The notes under the pieces were generated by a model. It did not search any database and had not been told where the DNA came from. It was given only the letters and a program-made list of their open reading frames with translations. Positions 1 through 8,354 of a stretch of 64,000 bases of DNA are shown in pieces. The stretch spans positions 1 through 64,000 of the forward strand of contig CALWSR010000004.1 of NCBI GenBank assembly GCA_944384265.1, written 5' to 3'. Every line of letters begins with the position of its first letter. Position 1 is the stretch's first letter. Source of the stretch: an uncultured Clostridia bacterium (GTDB taxonomy: Bacteria; Bacillota; Clostridia; Lachnospirales; Anaerotignaceae). The position numbers and the translations under genes were made by a program.

Positions 1-114
1 CAGTTAAAAGAAGACTGGATGACAGATCAAATTAGTTTAAGTGAGTACATTGACCCGTTTACGGGTGAAAAAGTAAATAAAAATAGCCGCCAAGGGCGGC
101 AGTTGAGGAAGTAG
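1..114 (+). CDS. tnpA: IS200/IS605-type transposase TnpA, C-terminal end (5' part outside window)
   Basis: The first frame is open from base 1 to a TAG at 112-114 and encodes 37 residues. They contain EYIDPFTGEKV, which I recognise as the usual C-terminal tail of small Y1 (HUH) transposases of IS200-like elements. The start and catalytic part lie before the window. The element end follows directly (115-240). Identification rests on this tail and on several more decayed copies in the window that carry other parts of the same protein. Whether this copy is intact upstream cannot be seen. Confidence 0.75.
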   Translation, partial: QLKEDWMTDQISLSEYIDPFTGEKVNKNSRQGRQLRK

Positions 115-240
115 AGCGCTTGGCGGACTTTCAATGCGCTTACAAGCGCAGCTGGTAATAGCCCCTTCTAGGGGCAGAGCAAACCACCGGCTAAGCCGGT
201 GGTCCTGATTGCTAGAGAAAGCCTCTGATTCTACTAGAGG
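115..240 (+). mobile_element. IS200-type element right end with subterminal hairpin
   Basis: Downstream of the transposase stop there is a GC-richer stretch with several inverted repeats. The most distinct is ACCACCGGCTAAGCCGGTGGT at about 183-203, a near-perfect hairpin of the kind bound by TnpA at the ends of IS200-like elements. Recognisable derivatives occur at 12893-12916 and 57018-57037, each after transposase-like sequence, which supports its being the conserved element end. The exact cleavage site cannot be set by eye. Confidence 0.7.
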
Positions 241-332
241 GAAATAAAATACTTTAGTATATAAAACCTCCGGATTTCATAATAGAGCTTTGACAATGAC
301 ATTATATAAAAAGATGATGAGGAGGTTTTAAC

Positions 333-775
333 ATGAAAAATGAAATAAAAGCTACAAAACAGTTGAAATATAGATGTCAATATCATATTGTATTTGCACC
401 AAATATAAAAGAAATGGGATATACAAAAAATTAAGGGCAGATATAGGGCAAATCATAGTGAAATGATGTGAAGAAAAATAGACAGAAATCATAGAAGCAA
501 AGACTATATACATATGTTGGTTGCATACCATTGTATTTCAGTGCAGCACAGTTTACAGGATTTCCCAAAAGCAAAAGTGAGCTGAAAACATTTGATAGAG
601 ATACAAATGTAAAGTATCAATATGGGAGAAGAAATTTTTGAACAAGAGGATATTTTGTGGATATAGCAGAAAGAAATGAAAAGGTAATAAAAAAGATATA
701 AAAAATCAATTAGGAAAATTGGTATGACAGACCGGATATCATTGAAGAAATATAGCCACCTGTTTATGGCTGAGA
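333..775 (+). pseudogene. tnpA: Decayed IS200-type TnpA, near full length
   Basis: An ATG at 333 with a good Shine-Dalgarno (GAGGAGG) starts a reading frame resembling the IS200 TnpA N-terminus (QLKYRCQYHIVFAP). A stop follows after about 33 codons. The similarity continues in other frames: a KLRADIGQI-like stretch near 430, a DYIHMLV stretch near 505 where the HUH motif would be expected (first His read as Tyr), WTRGYFVDIAERNEK near 645, and a C-terminal MTDRISLKKY-like tail near 723. Multiple frameshifts and stops show the gene is dead. It lies directly after another element end, so two copies were once in tandem. Confidence 0.8.
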
Positions 776-902
776 AAAAAGATTAGCCAAAACAAAAACA
801 GCCACTTTCAATGAATGGCTGCAATCGTAATGGGATGACAAATCTTCAGCATTCTCTTGCAGGGAATCAACAGAGATATCCTTTCTAGAAGCTGTTTAGA
901 GA

Positions 903-1045
903 ATGGGGCAAAATGAAATTATGATGGCAGCTCGCTCAAAGAAGGCTTGTAAATAATAGAAAACCGATTGTTTTTGAGTGGAATTTACCAACTTTTATAC
1001 ACTATTATTTTAAAGAGGGATTTTACGGCAGCCCTTTGATGGAAT
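903..1045 (+). repeat. MITE-like element, copy A (degenerate)
   Basis: About 140 bp is homologous to elements at 10606-10696 (same orientation) and 20174-20325 (opposite orientation). Shared blocks are CAAAATGAAATTA near the left end, ATAGAAAACCG, then GAGTGGAATTT, TACACTATTATTT and a CAGCCC right end. The better-preserved copy at 20174 has terminal inverted repeats resembling those of IS6-family elements. No coding capacity is seen. This copy is inserted among IS200 relics and has lost parts of its termini. Confidence 0.6.
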
Positions 1046-1079
1046 AAACAATAAAATCCTTGGCTAAAAACATACTGTG

Positions 1080-1500
1080 CTATTATCATGTGGAGTCGGC
1101 CAAGACACAATAAGGCATAGAAGGCTTTTATATACAGCTGAGGAAGGGTTGTATTTCTATCTGGAATAGAAATCATGTATGGAAAGTTGAAATGATAAAA
1201 ATATTGAGAAAGTTATGTGAAAGAAGGGGCATTAAAATGCTTTCAGCAGTATGTTGTCCTACATATATACTGTGGTGATATCTTCTAAAATAAGCATATC
1301 AGAGTATTTGAAAGGCAAAAGCAGCGAGAGTATTTTTGTATTATGGGCAGTAAGCACTGGAGAAGAGTATACAAAAAGCCAATGAAAGGGATGAATACTT
1401 GCAGCAGGCAATAGATTGTTTTATGGATTTGTTCATAAGCTAAAATTACCCCTCTTAGGCAGATAGCTGCTTGGATGCAGTATAGCTTATGGAAAGTAGA
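1080..1500 (+). pseudogene. tnpA: Strongly decayed IS200-type TnpA relic
   Basis: Translation with frame changes gives pieces that match the middle of the same transposase: YGKLK near 1178, ILRKLCERRGIK near 1203, and ISISEYLKGKSS near 1291. The pieces are in the right order. Near 1445-1490 there is a degenerate version of the element right end. Stops and indels are frequent, so this is an old, dead copy. The upstream stretch (1085-1175) resembles 12425-12515, which precedes another relic. Confidence 0.6.
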
Positions 1501-1529
1501 AAATAAAAAACAGATATCATATAAGACAA

Positions 1530-1559
1530 AACAAAAACAGCCTCTAAATAGGGCTGTTT
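1530..1559 (-). terminator. Rho-independent terminator after the MBL-fold hydrolase
   Basis: On the minus strand AACAGCCC and GGCTGTT form a stem around a short A/T loop, followed by TTTTGTTTT. It lies just beyond the stop of the gene at 1571-2452. Confidence 0.75.
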
Positions 1560-1570
1560 GTAATAGATAT

Positions 1571-2452
1571 TTATTGTGATAAGCTTTGAAACAAAAAGCG
1601 ATTCTCTATTATTTTTGTTTCCAGCTTTTCTTCTTCTGCCAGATAGGATAAATAGGAACGGATGGTGCTGCCTACCAACACATACTGCTGTGCATCCATG
1701 GTCAGATGATAATGGTCAAATATTTTTTTTAATATTTCTTCTGATGTGGAAGGGGTTTTGCAGAACTGTAAAAGCAGCTCCAATATTTCCTGTATTTTAT
1801 TTTTGTTATATTCTGCAAGAGGAGCAATGCTTTGTGCAGGCTCGGCATGGGCAGGTATAAAAAGCTTTCCTTGTAATGTGCAAATAAAATCCAATGTTTG
1901 CAAATATTTTTTTACATCATAAACAAAAGAAATATGATATTTATTTAATATGGCTTCACTGGAAAGACAATCTGCAATAAAATAGACATTATCCGGTGTT
2001 TTAAAGCCAATCATATCCCAAAAATGGCCGGGAAGAGAAAACACCTCAAAGCCCTTTGGCAAATGTGCAGCTGCAATATCCTCTGCATTGCTTTGCTGTG
2101 CCATTAAAAATTTATTTTGCAGTGCTTTGAAAGGATAGCCTCCATAAAGAAAAGAGGGCTCTAATATGGTGTTTGTGATGACTGCATTTTCCATAGGAGT
2201 ACAATAGATAGGACAGTGAAAGCGTTTTTGCAGAAATTGATTGCCTCCAATGTGGTCTGCATTGGAATGGGTGTTTAAAATGGCTTTTAGCTGCCAATTT
2301 TTTTGTTCCAGTATTTTTTTGATTTTTCTGCCGGCCTCTTTATCATTTCCACTGTCAATAAGATAGATTCCGTCTGTATCTTCATAAATGCCTATTTTGG
2401 CAGGGCAGTCAATATAATAGGTATGCTCTGCAGCTTGTATTAGCTCATACAA
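1571..2452 (-). CDS. Metallo-beta-lactamase-fold hydrolase
   Basis: The 293-residue protein has the MBL fold layout: an N-terminal beta region, the metal motif THSNADHIGG (about residues 61-70), a later SLPGHFWDMIGF segment (GH as third metal site), FIADCLSS (the bridging Asp) and IPAHAEP (the last His). The usual HxHxDH is here HSNADH, so the second His is replaced by Asn. The C-terminal ~70 residues look like a helical wing. The substrate is unknown; general family members hydrolyse thioesters, lactones or similar. It has its own RBS (GGAGGGG) and is separated from fba by a terminator. Confidence 0.8.
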   Translation of the reverse strand: MYELIQAAEHTYYIDCPAKIGIYEDTDGIYLIDSGNDKEAGRKIKKILEQKNWQLKAILNTHSNADHIGGNQFLQKRFHCPIYCTPMENAVITNTILEPSFLYGGYPFKALQNKFLMAQQSNAEDIAAAHLPKGFEVFSLPGHFWDMIGFKTPDNVYFIADCLSSEAILNKYHISFVYDVKKYLQTLDFICTLQGKLFIPAHAEPAQSIAPLAEYNKNKIQEILELLLQFCKTPSTSEEILKKIFDHYHLTMDAQQYVLVGSTIRSYLSYLAEEEKLETKIIENRFLFQSLSQ

Positions 2453-2473
2453 AAATATCCCCTCCTTTTTTTA

Positions 2474-2512
2474 TAAAAAAGACCTATGTAAAATTTGTTC
2501 ATAGGTCTTTTG
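2474..2512 (-). terminator. Terminator between fba and the MBL-fold gene
   Basis: On the minus strand AAAAGACCTATG pairs with CATAGGTCTTTT, followed by a T-rich run. It lies 10 bp after the fba stop and just before the RBS of the next gene, so read-through may still feed the MBL-fold gene. Confidence 0.85.
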
Positions 2513-2522
2513 GAATCATATA

Positions 2523-3470
2523 TTATTTCATGGAATCGGTGGAACCGATAACCTCTTTAATTTTCATTTCAACCAATTCTTGAATGAGCTTTCTGGCATC
2601 GCCACAATAGCCTCTTGGGTCAAATGCTTCTGGCTTTTCAGCAAAGCTTTTTCTGATAGCTGCTGTCATAGCAAGTCTTAAATCTGTATCCATGTTGATT
2701 TTACAAACGGCCATAGAGGAAGCCTTGCGAAGCATTTCATTTGGAACGCCCTTTGCACCGGCAATTTTGCCGCCGTATTTGTTGCAGGTTTCAACAGAGG
2801 ATTGGTCAACAGCAGAAGCGCCGTGCAGTACAATAGGGAAGTTATGGAAACCGGCAGCCTCTAATTTTTCTGTAATGGTGGCAAGACGGTCAAAATCCAA
2901 TTTTGCTTCTCCGGCAAATTTGTAAGCACCATGGCTTGTACCAATGGCAATGGCAAGAGAATCCACACCGGTGCGTTTTACAAAATCCACAGCCTGGTCT
3001 GGGTCTGTGTAGGTTGCATGGGCAGCATCCACTTTCACATCATCCTCCACACCGGCCAGCTTGCCAAGCTCTGCCTCAACCACTACGCCATGAGCATGGG
3101 CATAGTCCACAACTTCTTTTGTTTTTGCCACGTTTTCTTCATAATCATAATGAGAACCGTCAAACATAACGGATGTGAAACCAACCTCAATACATTCTTT
3201 TACAGTTTCTAAATCAGGACCATGGTCTAAATGCAGTGCAATGTCAATACCTGTATCTTTGACTGCGGCATCCACCATAGCTTTTAAATAAACAGGACCG
3301 GCATATTTTAAAGCACTTTTTGAAACCTGTAAAATAACGGCAGAATTTTGTGCCTTTGCAGCATTGACAACACCCTGAATAATCTCCATGTTGTTGATAT
3401 TGAAGGCCCCAATTGCATAATGTCCTTCAAATGCTTTTTGAAACATTTCTTTTGTTGTTACTAAAGCCAT
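2523..3470 (-). CDS. fba: Class II fructose-1,6-bisphosphate aldolase
   Basis: This 315-residue zinc enzyme cleaves fructose 1,6-bisphosphate to dihydroxyacetone phosphate and glyceraldehyde 3-phosphate in glycolysis and catalyses the reverse reaction. The class II signatures are visible: AFNINNME near the N-terminus, HLDHGPDLE (residues 80-88, zinc-binding His and catalytic Asp), GTSHGAYK and VLHGAS (phosphate and zinc site), and NMDTDLR near the C-terminus. The length is normal for the family. The start ATG has a good RBS (AAAGAGAGG). A near-perfect promoter precedes it and a terminator follows, so it is probably a strongly expressed single gene. Confidence 0.96.
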   Translation of the reverse strand: MALVTTKEMFQKAFEGHYAIGAFNINNMEIIQGVVNAAKAQNSAVILQVSKSALKYAGPVYLKAMVDAAVKDTGIDIALHLDHGPDLETVKECIEVGFTSVMFDGSHYDYEENVAKTKEVVDYAHAHGVVVEAELGKLAGVEDDVKVDAAHATYTDPDQAVDFVKRTGVDSLAIAIGTSHGAYKFAGEAKLDFDRLATITEKLEAAGFHNFPIVLHGASAVDQSSVETCNKYGGKIAGAKGVPNEMLRKASSMAVCKINMDTDLRLAMTAAIRKSFAEKPEAFDPRGYCGDARKLIQELVEMKIKEVIGSTDSMK

Positions 3471-3548
3471 TTCAAAACACCTCTTTCTCTTTTTTAAAAG
3501 TTTTTTGCAAATGCGCCATCCTAAAAATTTAGGATATGTTCCTGTTAA

Positions 3549-3577
3549 ATTATAATACGGTATGATGCTTGTGACAA
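3549..3577 (-). promoter_or_regulatory. Sigma-A promoter of fba
   Basis: On the minus strand TTGTCA (3577-3572) and TATAAT (3554-3549) are separated by 17 bp, about 80 bp upstream of the fba start. Confidence 0.85.
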
Positions 3578-3644
3578 GGGTTTTTCATATTTTTACCGGA
3601 ATTTTATAGGGATGTAATATTTTTTGTGAAAAAAATCATTTTTT

Positions 3645-3675
3645 TTGTCAATTTTCCTATGCAATATGCTATACT
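3645..3675 (+). promoter_or_regulatory. Possible promoter of the LspA paralogue
   Basis: TTGTCA at 3645 and an extended -10 TGCTATACT (hexamer 3670-3675) are 19 bp apart, just before the RBS AAAGGAGGAG of the gene at 3695. The spacing is long but the extended -10 would compensate. Confidence 0.5.
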
Positions 3676-3694
3676 GTAAAAAAGGAGGAGAAAA

Positions 3695-4174
3695 ATGAAA
3701 CAGTTTGGTATCGCAGCACTGATTTTTACAGCAGATTTTTTTTCTAAAAAAGTGATTTCAAGCAGTGTGAAAGAGGGAGAAAAAAAAGAAATTGTAAAAA
3801 ATCGGTTTTATTTGTGGCACATAAAAAATAAAGGTGCGGCATATAATAGCTTTGAAGGGTATATGCCGGCAATAAAATGCATTTCTGTGGCAGGCATTAT
3901 ATTTTGTACCATACAGCTGCTGCAAAAAAAACAAAAAAGTATCACAGCAGATACACTGGCATATGGCTTTTTATTGGGCGGCGCATTGGGCAATTTTTGG
4001 GAAAGAATGAAATATGGCTTTGTCACAGACTTTTTTTATTTTCATCATCACAAATTAAAATGCTTTCAAAAATTGAGAGAAAAGAGTCTGCCTATTTTTA
4101 ATATTGCTGATATTTTTGTGGCATTGGGAGGCGGGCTTTTGATACTTTTTGCTCTTTTGCAAAAAGAAAATTAA
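3695..4174 (+). CDS. LspA-like membrane protein with altered catalytic site
   Basis: This 159-residue membrane protein resembles lipoprotein signal peptidase II, the enzyme that removes signal peptides from prolipoproteins. Family blocks are recognisable: HIKNKGAAYN (residues 42-51), GGALGNFWERMKYGFVTDFF (95-114) and PIFNIADIFVA (133-143). The first catalytic Asp (GNxxDR) is Glu103 here; the second (FNxAD) is present as Asp139. A canonical lspA with both Asp residues exists at 28476-28979. This is therefore a second, divergent copy that may be slow, specialised or non-peptidase. It stands alone before the 6S RNA. Confidence 0.75.
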   Translation: MKQFGIAALIFTADFFSKKVISSSVKEGEKKEIVKNRFYLWHIKNKGAAYNSFEGYMPAIKCISVAGIIFCTIQLLQKKQKSITADTLAYGFLLGGALGNFWERMKYGFVTDFFYFHHHKLKCFQKLREKSLPIFNIADIFVALGGGLLILFALLQKEN

Positions 4175-4194
4175 ATTTTTATGTAGCTTAGGTA

Positions 4195-4223
4195 TTGTCA
4201 TAATGACAAAAACATACTATAAT
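4195..4223 (+). promoter_or_regulatory. Promoter of 6S RNA
   Basis: TTGTCA (4195-4200) and TATAAT (4218-4223) are separated by exactly 17 bp, with transcription expected to begin near 4230, shortly before the 6S closing stem. Confidence 0.85.
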
Positions 4224-4229
4224 ATAAAA

Positions 4230-4440
4230 AACAAAACAAATTGTTTAAAATTCCTGAAATGTTCGACACTCCTGTCGTATTTGAACCTACATGACTTAAT
4301 CGGGATTCCTATATGCAAATGATATGTCAGGCCTCAACATAATTCCCTTTGGGCAGAGGAAGGCAGAGTCTTTGCTGCGGTTGCCCACCTGGCTTAGGCT
4401 AGGTGTCAAAAGACAGGGAACGGCATTTTGGGATTTTTAT
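4230..4440 (+). ncRNA. ssrS: 6S RNA
   Basis: The ends match the 6S RNA consensus: 5' CCTGAAATGTTCG near 4253 pairs with 3' CGGCATTTTGGGATTTTT near 4421-4438. The interior has the family's central-bubble architecture, with a ATTCCCTTTGGGC stretch near 4341 and GGTTGCCCACCTGG...AGGTGTCAAAAG near 4380-4412. 6S RNA mimics an open promoter, binds RNA polymerase holoenzyme and dampens sigma-A transcription in stationary phase. It has its own promoter and lies between a membrane protein gene and a terminator. Ends are approximate. Confidence 0.92.
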
Positions 4441-4489
4441 AAAAGTGACACGAAACAATATTGCTTGTAAAAAGAGCATGATATTTGTG

Positions 4490-4522
4490 AAAAAGGCAGC
4501 GGCTTTGGCCTCTGCCTTTTTT
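4490..4522 (+). terminator. Terminator downstream of 6S RNA
   Basis: AAAAAGGCAG and CTGCCTTTTTT form a stem, with a further GGC/GCC pairing inside, and end in a T run. It could end the 6S precursor about 50 nt beyond the mature 3' end. The remaining stretch to 4879 shows no gene I can support. Confidence 0.75.
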
Positions 4523-4879
4523 GATGTGCAAACAAAAGCTTTTATTTTGTCTGCCGCAAAATAGATTTTTGGCAGACTGTTGTTTTTCAAAAAGCTTGGG
4601 ATATGGAAAAATGCTTCTGCACTTTTTTAAAAATACCAACAAAAAGCTTTGTAGCGGAAAATAAATTTTGTTTGCGTATTGTATTTGACAAGGCATTGAT
4701 TTTTCAAGCTCTTTCACAGTGCTTGGTGGCATAAAAATGGCTTTGTTTACGGTATTTATATTTTTGTAAAAAAGTTTGAAGGGCTTGTCTTAAAAAAGAA
4801 GTGAATAACTTTCCTTTTTTTGGCATAGACTTGTAAAAAATGGTACAAGTATTTGCAAAAGAGGAAGGAGAAGAAATAC

Positions 4880-7312
4880 ATGAAAAAAACTACACTTGTA
4901 TTTTGCATTGCTATACTTTTGCTGGGAGGCTGCGAAAAAGAAAATGTGACAGCAAGAGAGCATTCTATGCAGTCTCCCAAAACAGGCACATTGCTTGAGG
5001 TGGAAACGGCGGCAGTGGGCAGATTTGGAGATGATATTCCTGCCACAAGAGGAGAAGTGGCAAAAATGATTGCACTGGCTTTTTATACACCGGAGGAAAT
5101 GGCAGAAATGGAAAATTACATTCGATTTACAGATGTAAGTGTAGAGGACTGGTACTACCCTTATATCAATGCAGCAGTGAAGGAGGGCTATCTTTCGGGA
5201 GAGGGAGAAGCCTTTTTGCCTGAGGAAAATGTGACATTGGAGCAAACACAAGCATTGATGGACCGTTTGAATCCAGACAATGAAACCAAAATTACCATCA
5301 ATGATGAAAATAAAAGCAAAGCAGTGGCTTACAGCCTGTGGCTGGAGCTTTTTAGAGAGGCAATGGAGGGAAGAAGAGCGGAAGAGAGCTTGTTTTCCTA
5401 CGGCATACAGCAAAGGGAACAGGTTTTGTTGGATACAGCAGATAATGGCACAATGCTTTTGATGGAAGATGGCATTTTTACAAGCACAGGAAGAAATTTG
5501 GAGCCTTTGGAAAGCAAAAAAATAAAAATATTAACAAAAGAAAGAGAAATTGTTGCCATAGAAGAAATTATGGAGGACATTCCTGTGATAGAAAATGCTT
5601 TTTTCCGCAAAAGAGAAAATGGTGTGGAAATGGATACAGGGGACGGCACAAAGGTTTATGCCTATGCTGACATAGAACAGCTGCCGAAAGAGGGTATTGC
5701 AGACATACAAATAGAAGGGGATGACATTGTTTCCATTACCATATTGGAAAATGGCGGAAGTGATATCATCAAAAAAGCGACTGACAACGGTATAGAGCTG
5801 GAAAACAAAGGTGCTTTGCAATGGGCAGAAAATGCAAAAATATATGAACAGCAGGGGGATACCATAGTAAGACGTCCTGTTTCCAGATTGATTAGCGGCA
5901 CTGATATTGCAGATTTTTATTATAAAGATGGAAAAGTAGCGGCGGCTGTCATAAGAAGAGAGGCTACACCAGAAAATATACGAGTGCTTTTAAGTGACAC
6001 AGGCTATCAAGGCTATGAGCATGAAACAGTGGTGCTGACTGCAGATAAGCCCTTTTCATTCAAAAGCGGAGATATGATAAAAACATATCAACCAGGAGAG
6101 GAGATAACCATAACAGTTGAAAATGATTTGGGATTGTTTGAAAAGGGCAGAGTGTCTGTTTCAACCCAAGAGGGGGGACAGTTTACCATCAAAACCATTT
6201 CCAGAAATGGAGCCGCTCCTCAATACAAAGGAACATTGGAGCTGGAAAAAACAGCAAACGGCTTTACCATTGTCAATGAAGTGCCATTTGAAACCTATTT
6301 AAAAGGAGTGGTCCCCTTTGAAATGCCTGTCAGCTTTGGCTTGGAGGCTTTGAAGGTGCAGGCTGTTTCCGCCAGAAGCTACGCTTACAATCAATTTTTT
6401 GAAAACCGTTTTTATGCTTATGGCGCCCATATTGATGACTCTGTAAATTGTCAGGTGTATAATGGCTCCAATACACAGGAAATATCGGATAGGGCAGTGG
6501 AAGAAACCCGGGGCATGGGTGTAACATATGGGGATAAAGTGGTCAATGCCAATTTTTATTCCACATCGGCTGGCGTGACGGCAAATTCCGGAGAGGTTTG
6601 GGCAGCAGACAATGGAAAAACATTTCCTTCCCAAAGCAAAAGCTATTTGGTAAGCAAGCCCCAGGGATTGAAAGAGGAAACGGGAGATTTGACAGAGGAA
6701 GAAAATGCAGAGGCATTTTTTAAAAATGGAGAAATAGAAAGCTATGACAGTCAGTCACCCTGGTTTCGTTGGAAAGCAACGCTTCCCAAGGAGGTCATAA
6801 ATGATTTGAGCAGACGAGTGAAAGAAATTTATGATTCAAACCATAATTTAGTGGAGGTGTTGCAGGAGGATGGCACATGGAAGAGTACACAGCCCTCTGA
6901 TTTGGGGGCCATACAAAGCATTACCATAGCAGAAAGAGGGCAAGGAGGCAATGCCATGTTTTTGACCATTACAGGAGAGCATGGCAGTGTGAAAATCAAA
7001 ACAGAATATGCCATTAGAACTGTGTTAAGGCCTGTAAAAGCAGGGCAAACAGATGTGGTGCTGCAATTAAAGGACGGCAGTGAAAAACAAAATTATGGCA
7101 TACTGCCCAGCGGCTTTATTGTGCTGGAGGAGCAAAAATCACCGGAGGGATTGCTGGAAGGTGTCACAATATATGGCGGAGGCAATGGACATGGGGCAGG
7201 CATGAGCCAGTATGGAGCAAAAGCAATGGCAGAACAGGGCTTTGATTATGCACAAATATTGGAGCATTATTTTGAAGGTGCAAAAGTACAAAAAATCATA
7301 GAAAATGGCTGA
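4880..7312 (+). CDS. SLH-SpoIID/LytB domain lipoprotein
   Basis: This 810-residue protein starts at the ATG at 4880 (RBS AAGGAG), which gives a clean lipoprotein signal peptide ending in LLLGGC (Cys18). Residues about 45-130 look like an S-layer-homology repeat pair. The C-terminal half (from about 445) is a SpoIID/LytB domain, with VPFEMPVSFGLEALKVQA holding the likely catalytic Glu near residue 481 and GNGHGAGMSQYGAKAM near 765. SpoIID is the lytic transglycosylase that thins septal peptidoglycan during engulfment. This larger SLH-bearing version may act in sporulation or in general wall turnover. It has its own terminator. Confidence 0.82.
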   Translation: MKKTTLVFCIAILLLGGCEKENVTAREHSMQSPKTGTLLEVETAAVGRFGDDIPATRGEVAKMIALAFYTPEEMAEMENYIRFTDVSVEDWYYPYINAAVKEGYLSGEGEAFLPEENVTLEQTQALMDRLNPDNETKITINDENKSKAVAYSLWLELFREAMEGRRAEESLFSYGIQQREQVLLDTADNGTMLLMEDGIFTSTGRNLEPLESKKIKILTKEREIVAIEEIMEDIPVIENAFFRKRENGVEMDTGDGTKVYAYADIEQLPKEGIADIQIEGDDIVSITILENGGSDIIKKATDNGIELENKGALQWAENAKIYEQQGDTIVRRPVSRLISGTDIADFYYKDGKVAAAVIRREATPENIRVLLSDTGYQGYEHETVVLTADKPFSFKSGDMIKTYQPGEEITITVENDLGLFEKGRVSVSTQEGGQFTIKTISRNGAAPQYKGTLELEKTANGFTIVNEVPFETYLKGVVPFEMPVSFGLEALKVQAVSARSYAYNQFFENRFYAYGAHIDDSVNCQVYNGSNTQEISDRAVEETRGMGVTYGDKVVNANFYSTSAGVTANSGEVWAADNGKTFPSQSKSYLVSKPQGLKEETGDLTEEENAEAFFKNGEIESYDSQSPWFRWKATLPKEVINDLSRRVKEIYDSNHNLVEVLQEDGTWKSTQPSDLGAIQSITIAERGQGGNAMFLTITGEHGSVKIKTEYAIRTVLRPVKAGQTDVVLQLKDGSEKQNYGILPSGFIVLEEQKSPEGLLEGVTIYGGGNGHGAGMSQYGAKAMAEQGFDYAQILEHYFEGAKVQKIIENG

Positions 7313-7347
7313 GGGCGTTTATGGTATTGCCCAACAGACAAAAGCAG

Positions 7348-7398
7348 AAACAGGGCGCTTTGGCAGTATCAATGCTTTGAAACGCCCTGTTTTTTTTG
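7348..7398 (+). terminator. Terminator after the SpoIID-type gene
   Basis: AACAGGGCG at 7349 pairs with CGCCCTGTT at 7383, followed by eight T residues. Confidence 0.85.
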
Positions 7399-7459
7399 TG
7401 GGAAATCAATTTTTACGGAATATGGCATTTGAAAAAGTAAAAATAGTATCAATATGAAT

Positions 7460-7690
7460 TTATGCTGAGGCTTTCCCCAGCGCAGACTGTGGAAAAACTA
7501 GATTTTATATTTTTTCAAGGGTGCAGAAGGGGTTGGAAAACGAAGTAAAATCCCCAGTGGGAATTTATTTCCGGCCGGAAAAAGCAGGAGCTTCCAGGCT
7601 TTTAGTCCATGGAGCTTCTGCTTTATACTTTTGTCTGCCTGTCAAAGGCTTGCATGAAATGAGCCTTTGACGACAGAACGCCAACTTTTT
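7460..7690 (+). other. Unexplained stem-rich intergenic segment
   Basis: Within a 1-kb gene-free gap this stretch is less A/T-rich than its surroundings and carries two strong hairpins. One has arms AAAGCAGGAGCTTCCA and TGGAGCTTCTGCTTT (about 7576-7624). The other has arms GTCAAAGGCT and AGCCTTTGAC (about 7637-7672). I cannot match it to tmRNA, RNase P, SRP RNA or a known riboswitch. It may be a structured RNA or old repeat DNA. The flanks to 8098 hold nothing I recognise. Confidence 0.35.
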
Positions 7691-8099
7691 TGACATGAGG
7701 GCCTTCTCAGCTTTTTTGTTTGTCAAAAATCATTGAAAGCATTGTAATGCTATGTACTTGTGATATAAAATACACTGCTTTTGGTTGGAAGGATGAAATA
7801 AAACAGAAAAATAAAATCTGTTTTTTCATGAAATAAAATTTTCCTTTCTGTCACAACAAATGTATGAAAGAACATTTGGCGAACAAACTAGGTTTTTATA
7901 CAAAATATTCTGGAACATATTTACTTTTATACAATCATATCGTTTTATGGTACTTCAAAGCATAGCTGTGGGCCGATATCTAGCTGTATTGTATAAAAAT
8001 TTAACTCATGCATTTGTATTGCCCTTCTGTGTACAATGCTTGCAAAAATGCGATTTTATAGATACAATAGAATGTATTCCAACAAATAGATTGTAAAAG

Positions 8100-8332
8100 T
8101 GGGATGTGTTACAGTAATATGAAAAATGATATGGCATAATGCTTCAAAACAGTACAAAGAAACTGGTGTTGCTGTCTTTGAAAGAAGGCGGCAAAGGAAA
8201 TGAGGGCTATTGCAAATGCTTCTAAATTGAGGGAGGCACTTTAAAAGACAGAGAAGAAATGCAAAGAACTGGTTTTGGCTGTAAAATCAATGCTGTATGG
8301 ATTTCTATTTCATATTGAAGTAACAGAATCTG
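8100..8332 (+). repeat. Leader-like interspersed repeat upstream of the ACT gene
   Basis: This is the clearest plus-strand copy of a family of ~200-250 bp repeats also seen at 27125-27372 (+), 55046-55270 (-) and 55271-55470 (-), with a 3' half at 50608-50690 (-). Shared parts are a 5' block GAAAAATGATATGG (8121-8134) and a 3' block from GTAAAATCAATGCTGTAT (8281) to TAACAGAATC (8330). The middle varies. The 3' block can fold as GATTTCT/AGAATC. It ends 22 bp before the ACT start, so it would form that operon's 5' leader. Confidence 0.55.
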
Positions 8333-8354
8333 AAAGTGACAAAGGAGGATATAA

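Noticed and set aside
1-240. Idea that the GC-rich end is an omegaRNA of a TnpB/IscB system
   Set aside because: No tnpB or iscB is visible, and the preceding protein tail fits TnpA; a guide-like RNA cannot be supported.
4380-4412. Hairpin CACCTGGCTTAGGCTAGGTG looked like another IS200 right end
   Set aside because: Its surroundings match the 6S RNA ends and interior, so it belongs to 6S RNA.
7860-8096. 78-codon open frame in the gap before the ACT gene
   Set aside because: No RBS, no family resemblance, and composition like the surrounding non-coding DNA.
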